DNA of 64,000 nucleotides from Lycocorax pyrrhopterus obiensis (GCA_014706295.1 JACSVZ010000006.1:27744629-27808628), one strand, 5' to 3'. Shown: positions 13,101 through 27,439, counted from the first letter of the stretch. Numbers and translations are program-made. The notes: a model not told the origin generated them from the sequence alone.

Positions 13101-15984
13101 CCAACTCAACAAGTCATCCTTCACACCACTTATTTTTTGATCTGTTTTACTGCACTCCTCCAGTGTCTCTGGGTAGCAGGACCAGTCGGGCAGAAACATA
13201 TCTGCTACCCTGCCTAGTCATCTTTACCTGTTCTCACTTCATTCAGGAGGTGAAGGGCATCATTTTCCCAGGCCAGTTGCCTTCATCCCTGAGCTCACAG
13301 TTGACGACTTCTCACCTTACTCACCAGGGACAGAAAAGAGAATGTTCAAGCATGAATTCAAGCTCCATTATCTCCCTGCAAATATGAGTTGGGTTATTGC
13401 AAAACTTCTCTCCTCCTTTGCTCCCTTGTAAAATCTTGAAACCTAAATCAAAATAAATCAAAATCACCACTCAGAGTAAAAACACCACAGGAACTTGAAT
13501 TAGAAAAATGGAAACAAAACCAGATGATAGATAAATGCAAACTAGTAGGAGCAGAAGGAAAAGAAATTGTGTTTTACCTAGTAAGGAATGCAGTTTTGGG
13601 GAACACTTTAAACTGCTTACAAAGCACATCATTCCCTTTAAGGATGGATTCATGGAACATCAACAGCTGATGCAAAAAGAAGATCCTGTTTCTTTGGAGA
13701 AACTCACCAAATGCTTTGAAAAGGGGATGTAGCACAGCTTCTAAAACATGAAGCAGATAAAGATGAGGACACCTTGGTTCTTTGTAGGTCTTTGTTGGAG
13801 GTTCCTGTTAGCCCGTAGTAGCTCTTTCCTCCACCATCTCAGGATCTTGCTTGAGATGGCCTGGAATAGTATGACCTTCCCCAGAACTTCTGTCCAACAC
13901 ATCCCTCTATTATACATCAAGTTCCCTGTGACACAACCACATCTGAATGTACTTGCGAATTATGTGCCCTGTGATTATTTCCATGCATCCAGAAACTAGG
14001 ATGTCTTTCCGAAGTCAAAACAGAGAGAAGTGTTTATCATTAGACCAGAAGCCATGATTATTCAAGGTGATGGTGCTGACAGGTGCCCCCCTCTCTCTTA
14101 TTCCTTTTTAGGATGATAGCTTTTAAGTTTTAGGACTGATTTAAGTGCATAATCCTAACTTTTTCCTTTTTTTCTTTCTTTATTTTTTTTAAAGAAGGGA
14201 AATGCTATAACATGTCTCTCAGCATTATTAGGTTGATATGATGCTGGTGAAATGACAACACTTCCACTAATTTCAAGGAACAGAAGCTGACTTTCTTATT
14301 ATCCCTCATTTGCTATTCATTATGATGGGAAAAAACCTGCTTAACTGATATACTACCTAATGGATGAGCAGGAGGTTATAGAAAAGTAAGCAGTAGGAAT
14401 AATGGTTGTAATGGTAGCAATCAGAAGCCAATAAAACACATCTGATGCTGACCTCAATTAACACCAACATGCTCTCTCATTTTAGCAGTGATATCAAGTG
14501 ACTGCTACAACTTAGTTAAAACCCAGAGCTCTGTTTTCAAGGGATGCTGGTGACAGTTCTGTTTTCAAAACAAACAATTAGAGGCCACAAATCAGGATAC
14601 CAAGTTGAAACGTGGTCTCCTGAGGATCTCATGATCCTGAGCTTGAGCTGTCAGATAAACACAGTACTGCTACAGAGAGAGTCACATTGCTTTTCTCATT
14701 CCAGATGATAAACAGGTGTAACCTGCAATTTTAAAATCCTGCCAGGAGTGGAGCAAACATCTACAGCTGGAATGACACAGGCATTCTTCCAGTTTATAAA
14801 GGCAGATAATATGAGATACTCACTGAGCAGCAGGCTTAACCTTTGAGGTTAGAAAGTTCAAACTAATTTGTTGAGAAAAGCTAAAGGCTTATATTAACAA
14901 GTCGTAGGAAAGGTCTGGACAAGGAGAGGGACCTGGACTAACAGTGATATGGAAACTCCTACAGTCAAGGCTAGTATTCAGGGTGGGTAACTCAGGCTGT
15001 ACTGGCCTTAGCAATTTTGTTCCTTTTTGAAAGAATATTTTGGAAGCAAATCTTCCGCTCCTGCTCATGGCTGAATTCTTTGGTCACATTATAGCATGTG
15101 TAAACCAGGGTGCCTTCAGATGATGCCAGACAAAAGGGTGAGCTCTAGAAACAAAACTGATGTGCCCCAGCCGCTGAAGGGCATTCGGGCTCTGAGTCAG
15201 ATTAAAAACAATTCAAAGCAACCTCCCCTCCCTACATACAGCGTGGTCACTGAGTCCTTGGCACCAGCTCATGAATCATGCTACAGAGTTGCATTGATGC
15301 TAATGTACACATAGCCTTATAGACAATTCCTGTTGGTCAACAAATCCAAGACTACTTATTCACAAGAAATTATCCAGGTACAATGGCAAAAAACCAAGTG
15401 AGATTCTCCAGGATGACAAAAGGCTTACTTACCTCCCAGTAGAATTAATTTGAGCTTGCACCTTTTTTTATGCCTCACCACCATTTGCAAGGGAGGGTAC
15501 TCCCCACACAGCAGAATTTTGCCTGTCCTTCCCACGATAATATCTCACATGACTGGAAAAAGTCTCTCAGAAAAATCTTGAGCCAAACAAAACCAGGCAT
15601 GTCTTTTCTATGGATCACAACCGCATGTGGAAGCCCTAGCACTTCTGAGGATCCAGGCACTTGTTCTGAGCTTTCCAAGAACCTTCATATGAAATTACAT
15701 GTACTGGTCTCCTCCCAGTACTTGAAAGGCAATAGGGTCTGTACAATGGTATAATGCATGTAAACATGTAACTGTGGCTCTGGCTGGGCTGGCTGCTGCT
15801 TTCTACACTGACTGCAGCAGAAAGCTCACAAAAATCAGTGCAAAGTCTAGACTTTCCAGGCAGACAATCCAAGAATGAACCATCATTAGTACAAGTGAGT
15901 GATGAATAATCCAGCATTAATTGCTAAAATGTTACAGTTGTCTATGGATGGAAAGAGCAGTTTACCCCCAGGCACACGATGTGA
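10191..15984. other. Intergenic, nothing recognised
   Basis: A/T-rich DNA with short open frames only (up to about 121 codons at 13022-13387, low complexity in Ser/Leu/Thr). No splice-framed exon, tRNA or transposon was recognised. Confidence 0.5.
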
Positions 15985-16077
15985 CTCTTTGGGATGGTCC
16001 TGTACATGGCCAGAATTTGGATCTCGATGATCCTTGTGGGTCCCTTCCGACTCAGAATATTCTGATTCTGGGATAAA
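15985..16077 (+). mobile_element. CR1 3' end fragment
   Basis: GGGATGGTCCTGTACATGGC, then CTCGATGATCCTTGTGGGTC, CCTTCCGACTCAG and ATTCTGATTCTGGGAT form a typical CR1 3' end of under 100 bp with its octamer tail. It is heavily 5'-truncated. Confidence 0.75.
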
Positions 16078-16549
16078 GATATTTTACGCTTGGGTTGTAA
16101 ACGGCTATACACCTCTTTCATTAGGACAGCCCACTTGTTTCCCAGTTATTCCTGCTGTAGATATTTATGCATATGTAAGCATATTTCCTGTTGTGTGGAT
16201 TGAGGCATCTAGCTCTTTTTTAAGTATTGAATCCGCTCTAAATGAAAGGGTTGTCTCCTTTGAGTCAATGTATCACCTGGACAGGAGCAGCAGAAACTTA
16301 AGAGTCAGGTGTCATCTATAGTTTGATCCTTTAAGCTTGCTGGTTGACATCTATTAATCATCATAGAGCCTTTATTTCTCATCTAGTATCGTATACACAT
16401 ATTGAATAGAAAATGCAAGAGATTAGACCCCTGTGGTAGGCCCCAGAAGAGCTCACAAGGCTGAGGACCAACGACCTCAAAATATTTTCTTGGCTTTGTG
16501 GGGTTAACTGAAGGACTGAAGTGACTCTGGTCCCTCCAAAAGTTGTAGC
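16078..16549. other. Intergenic between two CR1 pieces
   Basis: No exon or RNA gene was recognised. About 16395-16450 (ATATTGAATAGAAAATGC, then GACCCCTGTGGTAGGCCCC) weakly resembles an antisense CR1 scrap. Confidence 0.45.
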
Positions 16550-17215
16550 TACAGTCCAATAAGATGCAAGGTCCCTCTGTATGATCTTTGAAAATCAGTG
16601 AAACTGGGAGAGGCCTCTCTCTAATGACTGGAGAAAAGCAAATGCTACACACACATGGTCAAAAAAGACCAAAAAGGACAATCCAGAGCACTGCAGACAG
16701 TCAGCCTCACTTTGATCCCTGGGAAAATTTTGAAACAAATACTCTCGGAAGATATTTTTTGGCATAAAGGAAATTAAGGTGATTGGTGTCAGTTAACATG
16801 GACTTAAGAGTGGTACATCATGCCTGATCAACCTGATTGTCACCTGTGATAAAATAACTGGCTTTGCAGGTGAGGGGAGAGCAGTGCATGTTGTTTACCT
16901 AAAGCCTTTAGTGAGGCTTTAGAGGTTGCTGCTCACAACGATCTTGTACCCCATGTTGGAGCTCTGCAGTCTGGACGGGTGGATAACTAGAGGGCTGAAA
17001 AATTGGCTGGATAATCAGGCTTTGAGGGTTAATGGGTCATCCTCCACCTAGAAGCTGGACACCACAGGTGTCCATCTTGTAAACTCTTGTGTTTAACATC
17101 TTTATTGATGTCGCAAAGGGGTGGTAAAACGCACTTTCATCTAAAGTCTCAGAGCTGGCCATGCTTCAGCAGGAGCCTGGAGTAGAGACCTTCTGTAGTC
17201 CCTTCCAAACTCAGT
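16550..17215 (+). mobile_element. Degraded CR1 LINE fragment with internal deletion
   Basis: CR1 ORF2 fragments are readable in changing frames: GACTGGAGAAAAGCAAATGC, CTGATCAACCTGATTGTCAC, CCTAAAGCCTTTAGTG, and a NWLDN-like stretch near 17000. It jumps early to a 3' end (TAGAGACCTTCTGTAGTCCC, then TTCCAAACTCAG), so the end of ORF2 is missing. The left border is uncertain; 16395-16450 may be a separate antisense CR1 scrap. Confidence 0.6.
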
Positions 17216-20200
17216 TATCCCAAGAACCTGTGAGAAGACATTAAATGCAGTCCATGCTCTTCTTTCAGAGAATATTAACATTTGAAACGTAGCATCCATC
17301 AGCATTCTTTGCACTTCATTACAATGCCTGCCGCAGGCAATTTCCCTTTCTGTTTTTTGATTCGTGGGTATGTCCGTCACAGAAGACTGAGATGGGTCAA
17401 AAGGCTTTGTTGCTTACAGTTCACACACTGAAGCTGTGGTTTGGTTTTCTCTCTGTTTTTACTCATGCAGTGAATTTCAGCACTCAGCTCTCACTTCATA
17501 TATTCTAGCTGTCGCTATGGTTTCAAATCAGTCCAAGGTTTTCCACTTAAGGAGTTAAAAAGAGGAGCAATATTCCAGAAATAATGAGACAAATACTATA
17601 GCTGAAAAAGGGCTGTGTGTCCTCAAATAGATTGGAGAGGATCAGTGCTGTAACCAAGTTTCCGTGTGAACCTCTGACTTTTATAAATACCAGAGACTCT
17701 TTCCTTTCAGATCCCAAGTTTACCTTCCTCATCTGGCTTGTTGCTTCCTCTAGCTGCATTGGGAGGGGACTTCTGTTTTGTAGAGAGAAACCTGGGTTAT
17801 TGTTGTCTAACTGGCCTTGTTTTTTTCCACAGATACTGTCCCATGGGCTTCAGAAAATGTGAGGCCAGTGAAAGGTGACTTTTCTATGCACAGTCCTTGC
17901 AGAGACAGCAACACTTAAAATATTGGCTGGATTAAAATCCAGGGTAAAACACTCTTGGTTTTCAATGAGGACAATGTTTCAGAGAGTTCTTTCTACAGGA
18001 TGATGCTCCTCAGAGGGAGGAGGTTTATATGAGGGCAAAAATCCCACAAACTTCAGAGAAAACTGGTTTCCTAGACTCTCTAAAAAATGTATTTGGTCAT
18101 TGTGGTATAATATGTATGGCATTTAAGTTTTTGCATAACATCACTCTGATGGTTCTTGCAGACCCTGGGCAGGAAATCACTCTAATATGATCACACTGTC
18201 TGCCTGTTCTCCCTTCCTGACCCCTGCAGTAACTTTTTAGTCAACTAACGACTTTATTCTACTAGTTTTCCATTTTATTATTTTATATATAGTCCAGTGC
18301 TGGCAAAATACTTCAGATGGAGTTTGTGACTTGTTAGGCACTAAGAAATCTGACTGCAAGAGCAGGAGCCACAGCTAGTTCAGCCTCTAGGCTTAGAGGG
18401 CAGACCTGCCTGCTTTCCCCTTTTATTTCGGTCTCAGGTAATATTAACATATTCTTCCTCTAATGAGTTTTATTTTAACATGACCTTGCCTGCAGAGAGC
18501 TGAGTTGAGAGAAAACCAGATGTAACTTGAGTTCTCCCTACTGCTTTCCTAGCAGAACAGCAAATGTTTGTTCCCAGGGGCTGATTATTTCCTGCTTTGG
18601 CAATGCCAATCACAGCCTTGCTTGCATCTCCATCTATTCCCAGCAATGACTAAGGAAAGCTATACCAGAGCTTTTCCAGAGTCTTGCTCTAAGGATAGCG
18701 GGGAGGATGACTGAAATGTTAAGGTGTCAGAGTGTACGTGAAGCAAGGGACTAAGGAAGAAACAACCTATTTAAATAGTTAGCACCTAGGGTCTAATCTT
18801 AAAATTTTAAGGAAGAGTATGTTTTAGGGAGAGTAAAGTAAGTTGTGTCTTAAATTTCCTGTGGTCCCACCCCAGATTTACAGAGATATTTGCAGAAGAA
18901 ACTTGTTTACAAGCTTACATCATACTTCTCACACGGGAGAAGACTTAAAGCAAGCCAGCGACTTGCTGGAAAAGGACAGAGATCATAGTGAGCTGTCAGC
19001 TGAAACAGGGAGCTGGGTTTCCCAGAGGGCAGCTTTATCAGACTCTTTGTTCTGTTTCTTCAGCCTTATGGGAAAGGCTTGGAAGAAGTCAGACAGGTGA
19101 ACTGCTGTGTTACAGTCTTGTGAAGGCCTCTAACCTGTATTGCATCACACACGGTTTGTACAACCTCTGGATCCAGATCTCTCACATACCTGCTGTGCAT
19201 GGCCTGACAGAGCTGCAGCAGCACTGCCAGATATTTGGTGCTTGTCTGCACCAAATACCAAGCTTTAAACCTGACAGGGTGTTTCTGCTCAGGCTCATAT
19301 TCAGGGCAGTTACTCATTTGTCTGCAGAGAGGCTGTGGATGCACAAGTTCCACCAGCTGCAGGACTGAGCTCAGTGTATCCAGCTATGTTTTGTCACTGG
19401 GGATTTTCCTGAGGCCAGAATATTGACTGTCTCTTAACGCTTGATGCCACAGGGCAACATCCAAAGACACCAAAGTAAACAGCTTTTACATGTCATGGGC
19501 TTTCAGCAGCTGTTTAGAATTTCCATGCTTTAGCCTCGAGGAAATTTGTCCTTGTAAAATTACTAACCATGCAGGCATCCCAATGGTGTCAATGAGCTTT
19601 CCCTCTCTGTGCATTGCTGAGCACGGTCTCGTGTTGTGTTCAGTGAACTTTGAGCTAGAAGCATGGAGTTATAAGAAAAACGTGATTTAGTTTTTCCTTT
19701 ATGAATTACCAATTTACATCCATCTTTTGGTTTTTTCCATCTTAAAAAAAATGGTAAACAGGTTGACTTCTTCACCAAGATTGTGTGGAAGTACAGGATA
19801 TATATATTTAGCGCCAGTCAATCTGCTGAGAATGAGTAGGAAACCCATCAGTTCCTGAGGCTGTAATAGATTTCCTCTGCACAACATGTCAGCAGCCTCA
19901 TGGAGCTGAGGATATTCTGCCTGTGTACTTGAAATGTCAGGAATGCAGTGTTTATTTGCAGCAAAAAGGCTGAAAATCAGGGCCTAAAGTCTCTCACTCA
20001 GAGGGTACATGACTCTTCAACAAGCTGCTGGAGAAGTACAAACTGTGTAGCTGGTACTTAGTGACGATGAAGCATCACTGAAATCAAACTGCAGGCTGCA
20101 GCCACCCATGTGAGGTACAGTGTCTGGTCCACTGTCCTTCACCCTCTCTTTGGAGACACAGTCATTTTCCAAGGGCTTGGAACCACTTAGAGCAATTTTA

Positions 20201-22439
20201 GCAGGATTTGTTTTACCAATGTATATGGTGCTCATTGCAGAGCACTTTAAGCGTGTGTTGGAAAACACACATTTATCACCTTTTACATGAAGCCCCAAAA
20301 CTGCAACTCTTGCAGAGAATTAGTGTCAAGACAATGTTTTAGTTAACAATGAGAGCTTACAAGTTCACTTATAAAAGCTTCAGGGGATCATATCGCAGTA
20401 CACCAAAGCACCCTTCTAGGAGCTTTAGCAGTCGATAGTGGAAGCCAAAGGAACAGTAAATCAGCAGGATAAGCACACAGAGAACTTCTCCCAAACACTC
20501 TGTCTCAGTTTCCCACGATTTGCAGCTCAGAGATTTCCTGAACCTATGATGGTGTTTTATGTATTTAGTACCTCTGAATGCTTTCTTCTTCTACTAATTT
20601 GCTCAACAGTTTGCTCAACTGATGTAAATTTTTACAACCTGTGGAAAAGAATTTCACTAGTTTATGAAGCACAGATGAAAACTATATTAATGTGTTTGCA
20701 GCTGATGCTCACTAGTTCTTATGCTGGAAGAGATAGAAAACAGTTTTTCCCTACAACTCTACTTCTGTAAGACAAAACCTATGTGAGGAGCGAGCAAAGT
20801 ATTGTCTATTCTCTGTATTATCTTATTCTTTGTGACACAAATAAAAGCAATGCAGAGAACTCTTTTGATGAAGACTTTTACACATCTGAAGGAGTATCTC
20901 CAAGTTTACTTGAAATTCCTTCAGCTAGCGAAGAAAAAACAAGTACATAGGGGACAGGGGAAAATGTCTTTCTTACCATTTCAGAAAATGCCCCAGACGG
21001 GAGCAGTGGGTGGCTCTGCCCCATTTGCAGCTCACAGCCACATAGATACGCTGTACTACATCCAATAAAGGTTGCAGTGGTTTTAGTTTCACAAGCAGTG
21101 TTAGCTGGAGGAAGGACTGAAGCTGTGCCTCTCCACTACTGCCAGCACTCACAGCTTTCTCTCCTGCAGCTGCCATGTCCCTTTTTGTAGCTGTGATGCT
21201 CAGCAAACTATGTCCTGGGAGTTGAGTTCAAAATAACCTGAGAAAACCAATCGAGCAACCAAATAACCCCACCCCAATTTGTTTTCAGTCATCTCTGTCC
21301 TTTGTTGGCACAAAAAACCCCACATAACATGGGGTAAGGGTTAAGCCTGGGAGTCCTACGGCAAATTCAGGGAGTTTCTTCTGGTGAAGAAACTGCCCAA
21401 CTCTGACAATGTCAGAGTAAGTGTCAGAGAAATTCTGGTTTGAGCTATACTGAAAGCATATATACTGCAAGTACAGCTTGTGAAACGAGAGCTGCCTGAG
21501 ATGTACCTTGCATTTTTTACCATGAGAGTTAAGCTGTGATGAACTTTAATATGCCCAAACCTAAGTATATGCTCTTAAAAAAGAAAAAGCATCATATAAT
21601 GAAAAATAAAAAGCACTTCATCAGTTCAGATGAGAAATCTGTCACAGACGCTTCTGTGGCAAAGAGTTCTTCACCTTAGGCTAGTGAATTTTTGGAGTAA
21701 CTGACGAACATGTTTATGACGTGGTGATTTGAATATACATATTTATGTGAATATATTGATTTGCTTGAAAGCTGTATAGTGGTTAGGAATTTTAATGATG
21801 TTTAGGAGTCAGAAGGGGGGAAAATTTTTTAAACATACAGCAATGATTTTCTACAGTCTACTCGTAAAACTGTTAATTGAAAGCAAAGGTTTAAGACTGA
21901 GGACGGATTTTGCAGCCTTTTCTTCAATGTCTAAGACATCTATCTCGTCATGCAAAGCCCAGTTTCAGCAGAATTATAAAGATTCCTCCTTACTTGATTT
22001 CAAAGCTGGCCCCATAACAGACTCAAAGAAACATAGCTATTAAGGGGCTCTACATGATACAATATTGATTTCTTTAATAGCTATATAATTATACTGAGAA
22101 GCAAATTGCTAATAAAACTTAATAATCCTCCTGAAAAATTAGCAACATTAGCCTGGGAGCAGGCTTGAAATGACTAAAGCCATTGTTCTGATAGCATTAC
22201 CAAGCATATATTAATAGTTGTATTGCATTAGCCGCACACTCCCTGCTGTTTTAGTACTTAACTAAACTGAAATGCTAAATAGTTGTTGCCAGTTTAAGAA
22301 GTTTATCAGACAATATAAAGATGTCTTTGTGATTGTAATACAAAACTACACATAAGTGCACCAAAAAAGTTCTGCTGGTGAAGTTATCTCCTCAGAGCTC
22401 CATTTATGGATGTTACCCAGAGTTTAAAGAGAGCTTTTA
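17216..22439. other. Intergenic, nothing recognised
   Basis: A long unique-looking stretch. Open frames at 18988-19368 and 20438-20770 (126 and 110 codons) match no known family and lack exon signals. No transposon was recognised. Confidence 0.5.
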
Positions 22440-22870
22440 TACCCCTGAGTCTAACTGAGTAAGTAACTGATAAGATAGGCCTGGCTTTCCCTCTGTTCTG
22501 CTGGTTTATGGCGGTAAATGGTGCTCCTGTTTGCGCTGCATTTCAGTCATCCAGCCCCTGCCTTCTGCCTCTTATCCCTCCCCGCAGCCAGCCAGGAGCC
22601 AGCACAAACAGCCTGGGAACAGGGCGACGCTGCACGCGGGAGACAAGTCCAGCCCAACCCCTGGAAACCTTTCACCAGCCAAAAATAGCAGTGCTGAGAA
22701 GATGCCGGCAAAGTCGGGTCTTGACATTGACTGATGTTTGCCGATGCTGCGGTACATCCGTCACGCAAATCGGGTGACAAAACACGGTCCTCTGCTGACT
22801 GTCCCACACCCTCCTTCCTCCCGACGGAAGCCGGGTATCTTGTGGAGACCTGCTTCGGAATCATGCCAGA
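22440..22870. promoter_or_regulatory. CpG-rich patch next to a double GATA site
   Basis: CTGATAAGATAGGC at 22467-22480 holds two head-to-tail GATA sites. Within 200 bp a CpG-dense patch begins (about 22615-22840: GGGCGACGC, CACGCGGG, GCCGGC, CCGTCACGC, CCCGACGG) inside A/T-rich intergenic DNA. It lies between KDR and the expected position of KIT, both GATA2 targets. It could be an enhancer or a non-coding RNA promoter; function is inferred only. Confidence 0.35.
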
Positions 22871-25800
22871 CAGATGTCACCTTCTCACCAAGGGGCCCTA
22901 TTCACGGGTTTGGGGACATGCAAACAGATTTTACAAGAATACTCTGACTCGAAAGGGAAAGACTGGGAGATAGCTGCCCTAAAATCCTAAATAACATGAA
23001 GAAAGTGGGTAGGGAAAACTTGATCAATGTACTGGGAAATGGCTTGGGCCATCAAGTGAAAATCTGCATGCAAACAGCTCTCGCTGCGGGATGTTGCAGA
23101 TGTTAAGGGTTACACACGAGTTCAAAAAGTGGAAAATCCATCAAAGGATATTAAACATAAGGGTCCCTCACTGGTTCACACGCCTTGCCCAACTAATCAG
23201 CTCTTAAACCATAACCTGAACATGGTGAACAGAGAAATAAATGGAGCAAGTGTACAAGTGAAACCCTAGAAAATGTTAGGAACTGTCCTTCCTAGGAATA
23301 AAGGGGCCCTACTTCTGCATGAAATATGCACTGTAAAGCAGCCTCTACATAACTAGCAGCAAGCAGTGCTGGTCTTCCAATTCGACAGTGCAACCTGGAG
23401 GTCTCTGACAAGCAAAACCCCTTTGTTCTTCCTTGGTTCCTGGTGCTAAAGCACAACTCTCCAGTACAAGGACCTATGCATAATTGAAAAGGATACACAC
23501 AATTATTAAACTTTCTTTCAGTCTTTGGCTCCTCTCCCCTGCTCCGTGCAATGCAGCACTGCCAAGTCTAGGCAGTGTCAGTCCCAAAACCAAGGCCACC
23601 TCTGCCTGCTGGCCCCCATCAGCTGCAGAGGTAACCAGGGTCCACAGAGCCAGGGTCTGGTACACTGGGAATAAGTGGTGGAAAACAACCTGCCAACTTC
23701 AGCCTCAAAAGATTCAAACAGACTTTGCTGTGTGTCCCACTATCATGGGGCCATCACTACAATGGGCGATGCTGGGCCAAGCAGAAGTCCAGGCTGCCGA
23801 ACCCTCACTGGTACTGCTGCTTAGCTGGGCAGGATGAAAGCTACCTCACATCTCTCTACACTGAGTGGCAATCATGCTTCTGACTGTAGTGTGAAAACAG
23901 ACAGAGAGAAATAAAACTAAACACTCTTTGTGAAACCGTTGCTAGTCATGCCACTTAGCGTGACTATATCGAAACAGAGAGCAGCATGGAGCTCAGGGAA
24001 ACAGCTTTGTAGGATGGTGAACAGATTCAGCTCTCCTTGGAAAGATAACTGAACTTCATTTCATATATTCCACCTTATAAGGAAGTCTTTTTTTGACCAG
24101 GACTCAGGAAACCACATGGCACTGCCATTTTACCTGGCACCAGAGGCTGTCTGACATTACAGCTGGGTCTGGAAATTGAATACATTTCCCCCCTGCTCCA
24201 CCCCAAAACTTACAGAGCAGCCATCATTCACCATAACATGTCATCCCAACAAGCTGCAAGGCAGAGATACTTCACATTTGAACCAACTGGTGGCAGCCAG
24301 TGAACAATGTCTAGGTAACCAGAACACCCTTCATCATGAATCTGATATGTTTAACAGCTAATTAAACCTGTGTAGGGATTAGGCTTTACATTGTACAGTT
24401 TTATGGCAACAAAACCTGAGCTTCCTAAGATTACATTGACCAGCTCCTTATCTCTGATGCTGAGATGTTTATCAGCACCATATGTTACAAGCCCCTGCTA
24501 TGTTTCCCAATGACCTTCTGGGACTTAATCAGCCTGACTGTCAGGGGTTGAGGAGCTGAGGACATATATTACAACACAGAATGCAACACTCAGCCAGGCA
24601 GAATAAAAATACAGGGCTGAAGTCCAAAGAAAAGGTCTTTGTCGGTTAACTTCTGTCCCTAATAAATTTGTCAATTAGAAAGAACAAATGTTAACTTTGT
24701 TTTCCTTGCCCTTGCTGTTGCTTTGTGAGGTCCCATACTGCGAGGTAACACAGGGTGTGTACTCAAGTATCAGTGACGAGGGGAAACCTCAGATGATTCA
24801 TGGTTTGGGAATGTTTCGCATAAAAATAGCAAATTCCAGCTTTATATCTGGAGGTTATCCATGCTACCCAGTTATGTTTTGCAGCCTTGGAACCATAAAA
24901 AGAGATGCCATTAAGAGGAAATTTTTGTCCCCAATGTCAGCAGCTCTGTGATTGTAGTGGTTTTAGTCACATGCTGCTTTTAGAATTAATAAGCACTCTG
25001 TCCCAAAAGTCTCCAGGCATGGTCTTTTGGGACGACCGCATTAGAAGACATGGAGTATTATCCTAACACTTCTATTCTCATGCGAAATGCACTTGTTTGC
25101 AATTGGAGATGCATTAATAAGAAAAGCTTAGGCAATGACTGGATTTGCCAAGACATTTCCATGCAAAGAATGAGATACATTTTACAGTGTCTTTTGCAGG
25201 GAGAAGGACCTACCTACCATGCTTGAACACCCCTGCATTCTTCAGGTGGGCTGTGTTTACACTGATAAGAGCTGACATGAGCCATCTCCAAGCCCTGAAA
25301 CTGCCTATTTCTGGCATGGCTGTGCCTGATTCCCCACATCCTAACCCACCAGCAATTACAGTTCATTCTGGCAGTTCCTCTGAACAAGACAAGTCAATCC
25401 CATCACTGCTTCTCCTCACTCCAACCCAGCTGCTCACAGTGATATGTTTGGATACAAATCTCATAAGTGTCCCTTCTATCTGTAGCTCACTGGGCTCAGA
25501 TCCAGGCTGAATTTCGTGGATAAGGATGCTGATCCAAATGTTGACACTTTGCTGCATGGCTGCAGGGTAGAGATAAAGCTGGGACCGGTTTGCAAGGCAT
25601 TTGCAGATCTGTGCATTATATGTCTGTTGTTTCAATGAAAATATCCTTTTTGGAATTTAAAGCATCTCAAAGACAGATGTGGCACGACTAGGGTTCAGCT
25701 GAATGTGCTGTACTCAGAACACAACAAAAAGTCCAGGTGTTTTAAAGGATGTAATGGCCATGGTTCAAGAAAAGAATTTTGTCACTGGATGCCAAATATA

Positions 25801-27439
25801 TGAACACATTTATAGAACCTTTGCTTGCTTCTGACGGTGAATATATGGTTTGGGTTGATTTTTTTTTTTAGAAACTAATTTCCTTTCCTAAAGCAGGTGT
25901 GTGCTAGTTGCCACATTTTCCAGGCATATTTAAAACTATTCAGATGCAGAAGAGAGTTTAATTGGCTGATTAGGATTGTAAGTGTGAACTTAGTAACTGA
26001 CATGGCTTGAAATCTTGAAACTTCGTCAGTCTGCATTGTGGTGGGTGGCTGTTTTAGAGGTACCGTGAACACCCAGAGAAGCCTCTGACTGCGTGTATGT
26101 GGCACATATCGTGTGTTACACCAAGCTGGAGAGGAAAAAAGCTACAAAATGAGATGTCTAAGCTGAACATCCCAAACCTTGGGTAGTGCAGGTCTAGGGC
26201 AGATGGGTATCAATGACACATCTCCATCTCCACCTCTCTGTTAGGACTCTCCAACATGTGCCTCATCAAGGTTCTCTCAGTGTCAGTATTTTATGTCCAT
26301 TGTGTAATAATATGCAGAAGAGCATTTTCATTAAAGATACTGAAAAATATTGCAGAGGGCGGATGTTAAAGGATGTAGCATTGTCTGTTCAGCATACTCT
26401 GATGGCTAGACTGGTGCCCGGGAAGCAAGACAAATGTCAAATATATACATGAAAACACAAGTTCTTTGTAGAGCCCCTTGCACAAAATCTAGGAAGTCTC
26501 TCCCTTTCTTTTCTATCTGACCTCCCTGCTCCTGATTTCCTAGCTGTAAAATGCTTTAGACGTAGGGGGAGCAATGGAGAAACACTTACAGCTTGATATC
26601 CCATAACCTTGTTTGGGGAATGCACACCATGTGTAGAAGGCATTAGTCCCATATTCAGCCTGAGAAGAATTCAGCAGTGAGATCTCTCACTTCCTAGACA
26701 AGTGTTCTCACTATGCAGTAGCCTGTCTCATTTCAAACTGCGACAAAGAGAAGCTGAATTAAAGTCTGCAATTTGTGGCTTAACTTCCCTTGCACTTTTT
26801 TTTAGCATAAGCTGTTATGTCCCTAGCAGTGGACAGCCTTGCCCTGAGAGCAAAGGCCTACACAGTGCAGAAGAGAAAGTTAAAAATTGGACAACAGAGT
26901 GTAAAGTACAGATCTAAAATAAAGGAAGTACAGATCTAAAATAAAGGAAGACTTCGCTGCACAAGAGCAGGGACAACATTCATTCTGTGAGAAGTGAGCT
27001 GGAAGAAACACAAGTGGGAAAAGATGAATAAGGCTTTAAGGGAAAATGCCACTCCCCAGGCAAAAGCCACAGTACAATTAGATCAACCATCCCCAACTGA
27101 ACATAATAAAATCTTTCAGGGGAGATTCAGCTTGTACAAGCAGTCTCTTCCTCTGGCCATTTCTCTAAAAGTATTTATTGCCAACTGCTAAAAACAACTG
27201 AAGTTTCCTTTACTACACATGTTCATAGACTTGACACAAGTAGTACTTCAGAATCTTCCCTGTCAATAGAAAGGATATAACAAAACAAACCTACTTGTAG
27301 CCCCCCACTGTAAATTTCCAGTCCCTTTTAATGAAGTGAAAAGTTTTAGCTATTAAAAAATTTTGTGACCTTTGCAATGCTACAGAACACCGATACAAAA
27401 TGTGAATAGTACAATATCTGTTATATAATATATATTTAT
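22871..27439. other. Intergenic downstream of KDR
   Basis: No gene was recognised. It contains the 22 bp duplication (26905-26948) and, near its upper edge, the alternative polyadenylation signal (27179-27174 on minus). Chance frames reach 121 codons. Confidence 0.5.
26905..26948. repeat. Perfect 22 bp tandem duplication downstream of KDR
   Basis: A unit starting AGTACAGATCTAAAATAAAG occurs twice with no mismatch (26905-26926 and 26927-26948). Both copies carry an AATAAA on the + strand (none on the KDR strand). Confidence 0.93.

Noticed and set aside
18988..19368. 126-codon open frame on + as a possible gene
   Set aside because: No family resemblance, no splice-site context, and an overlapping equally long frame on the other strand; expected by chance in 64 kb.
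1..27170. KIT or another neighbouring gene's exons in the downstream flank
   Set aside because: No kinase, Ig-domain or other conserved exon could be read on either strand; KIT presumably lies beyond the window.
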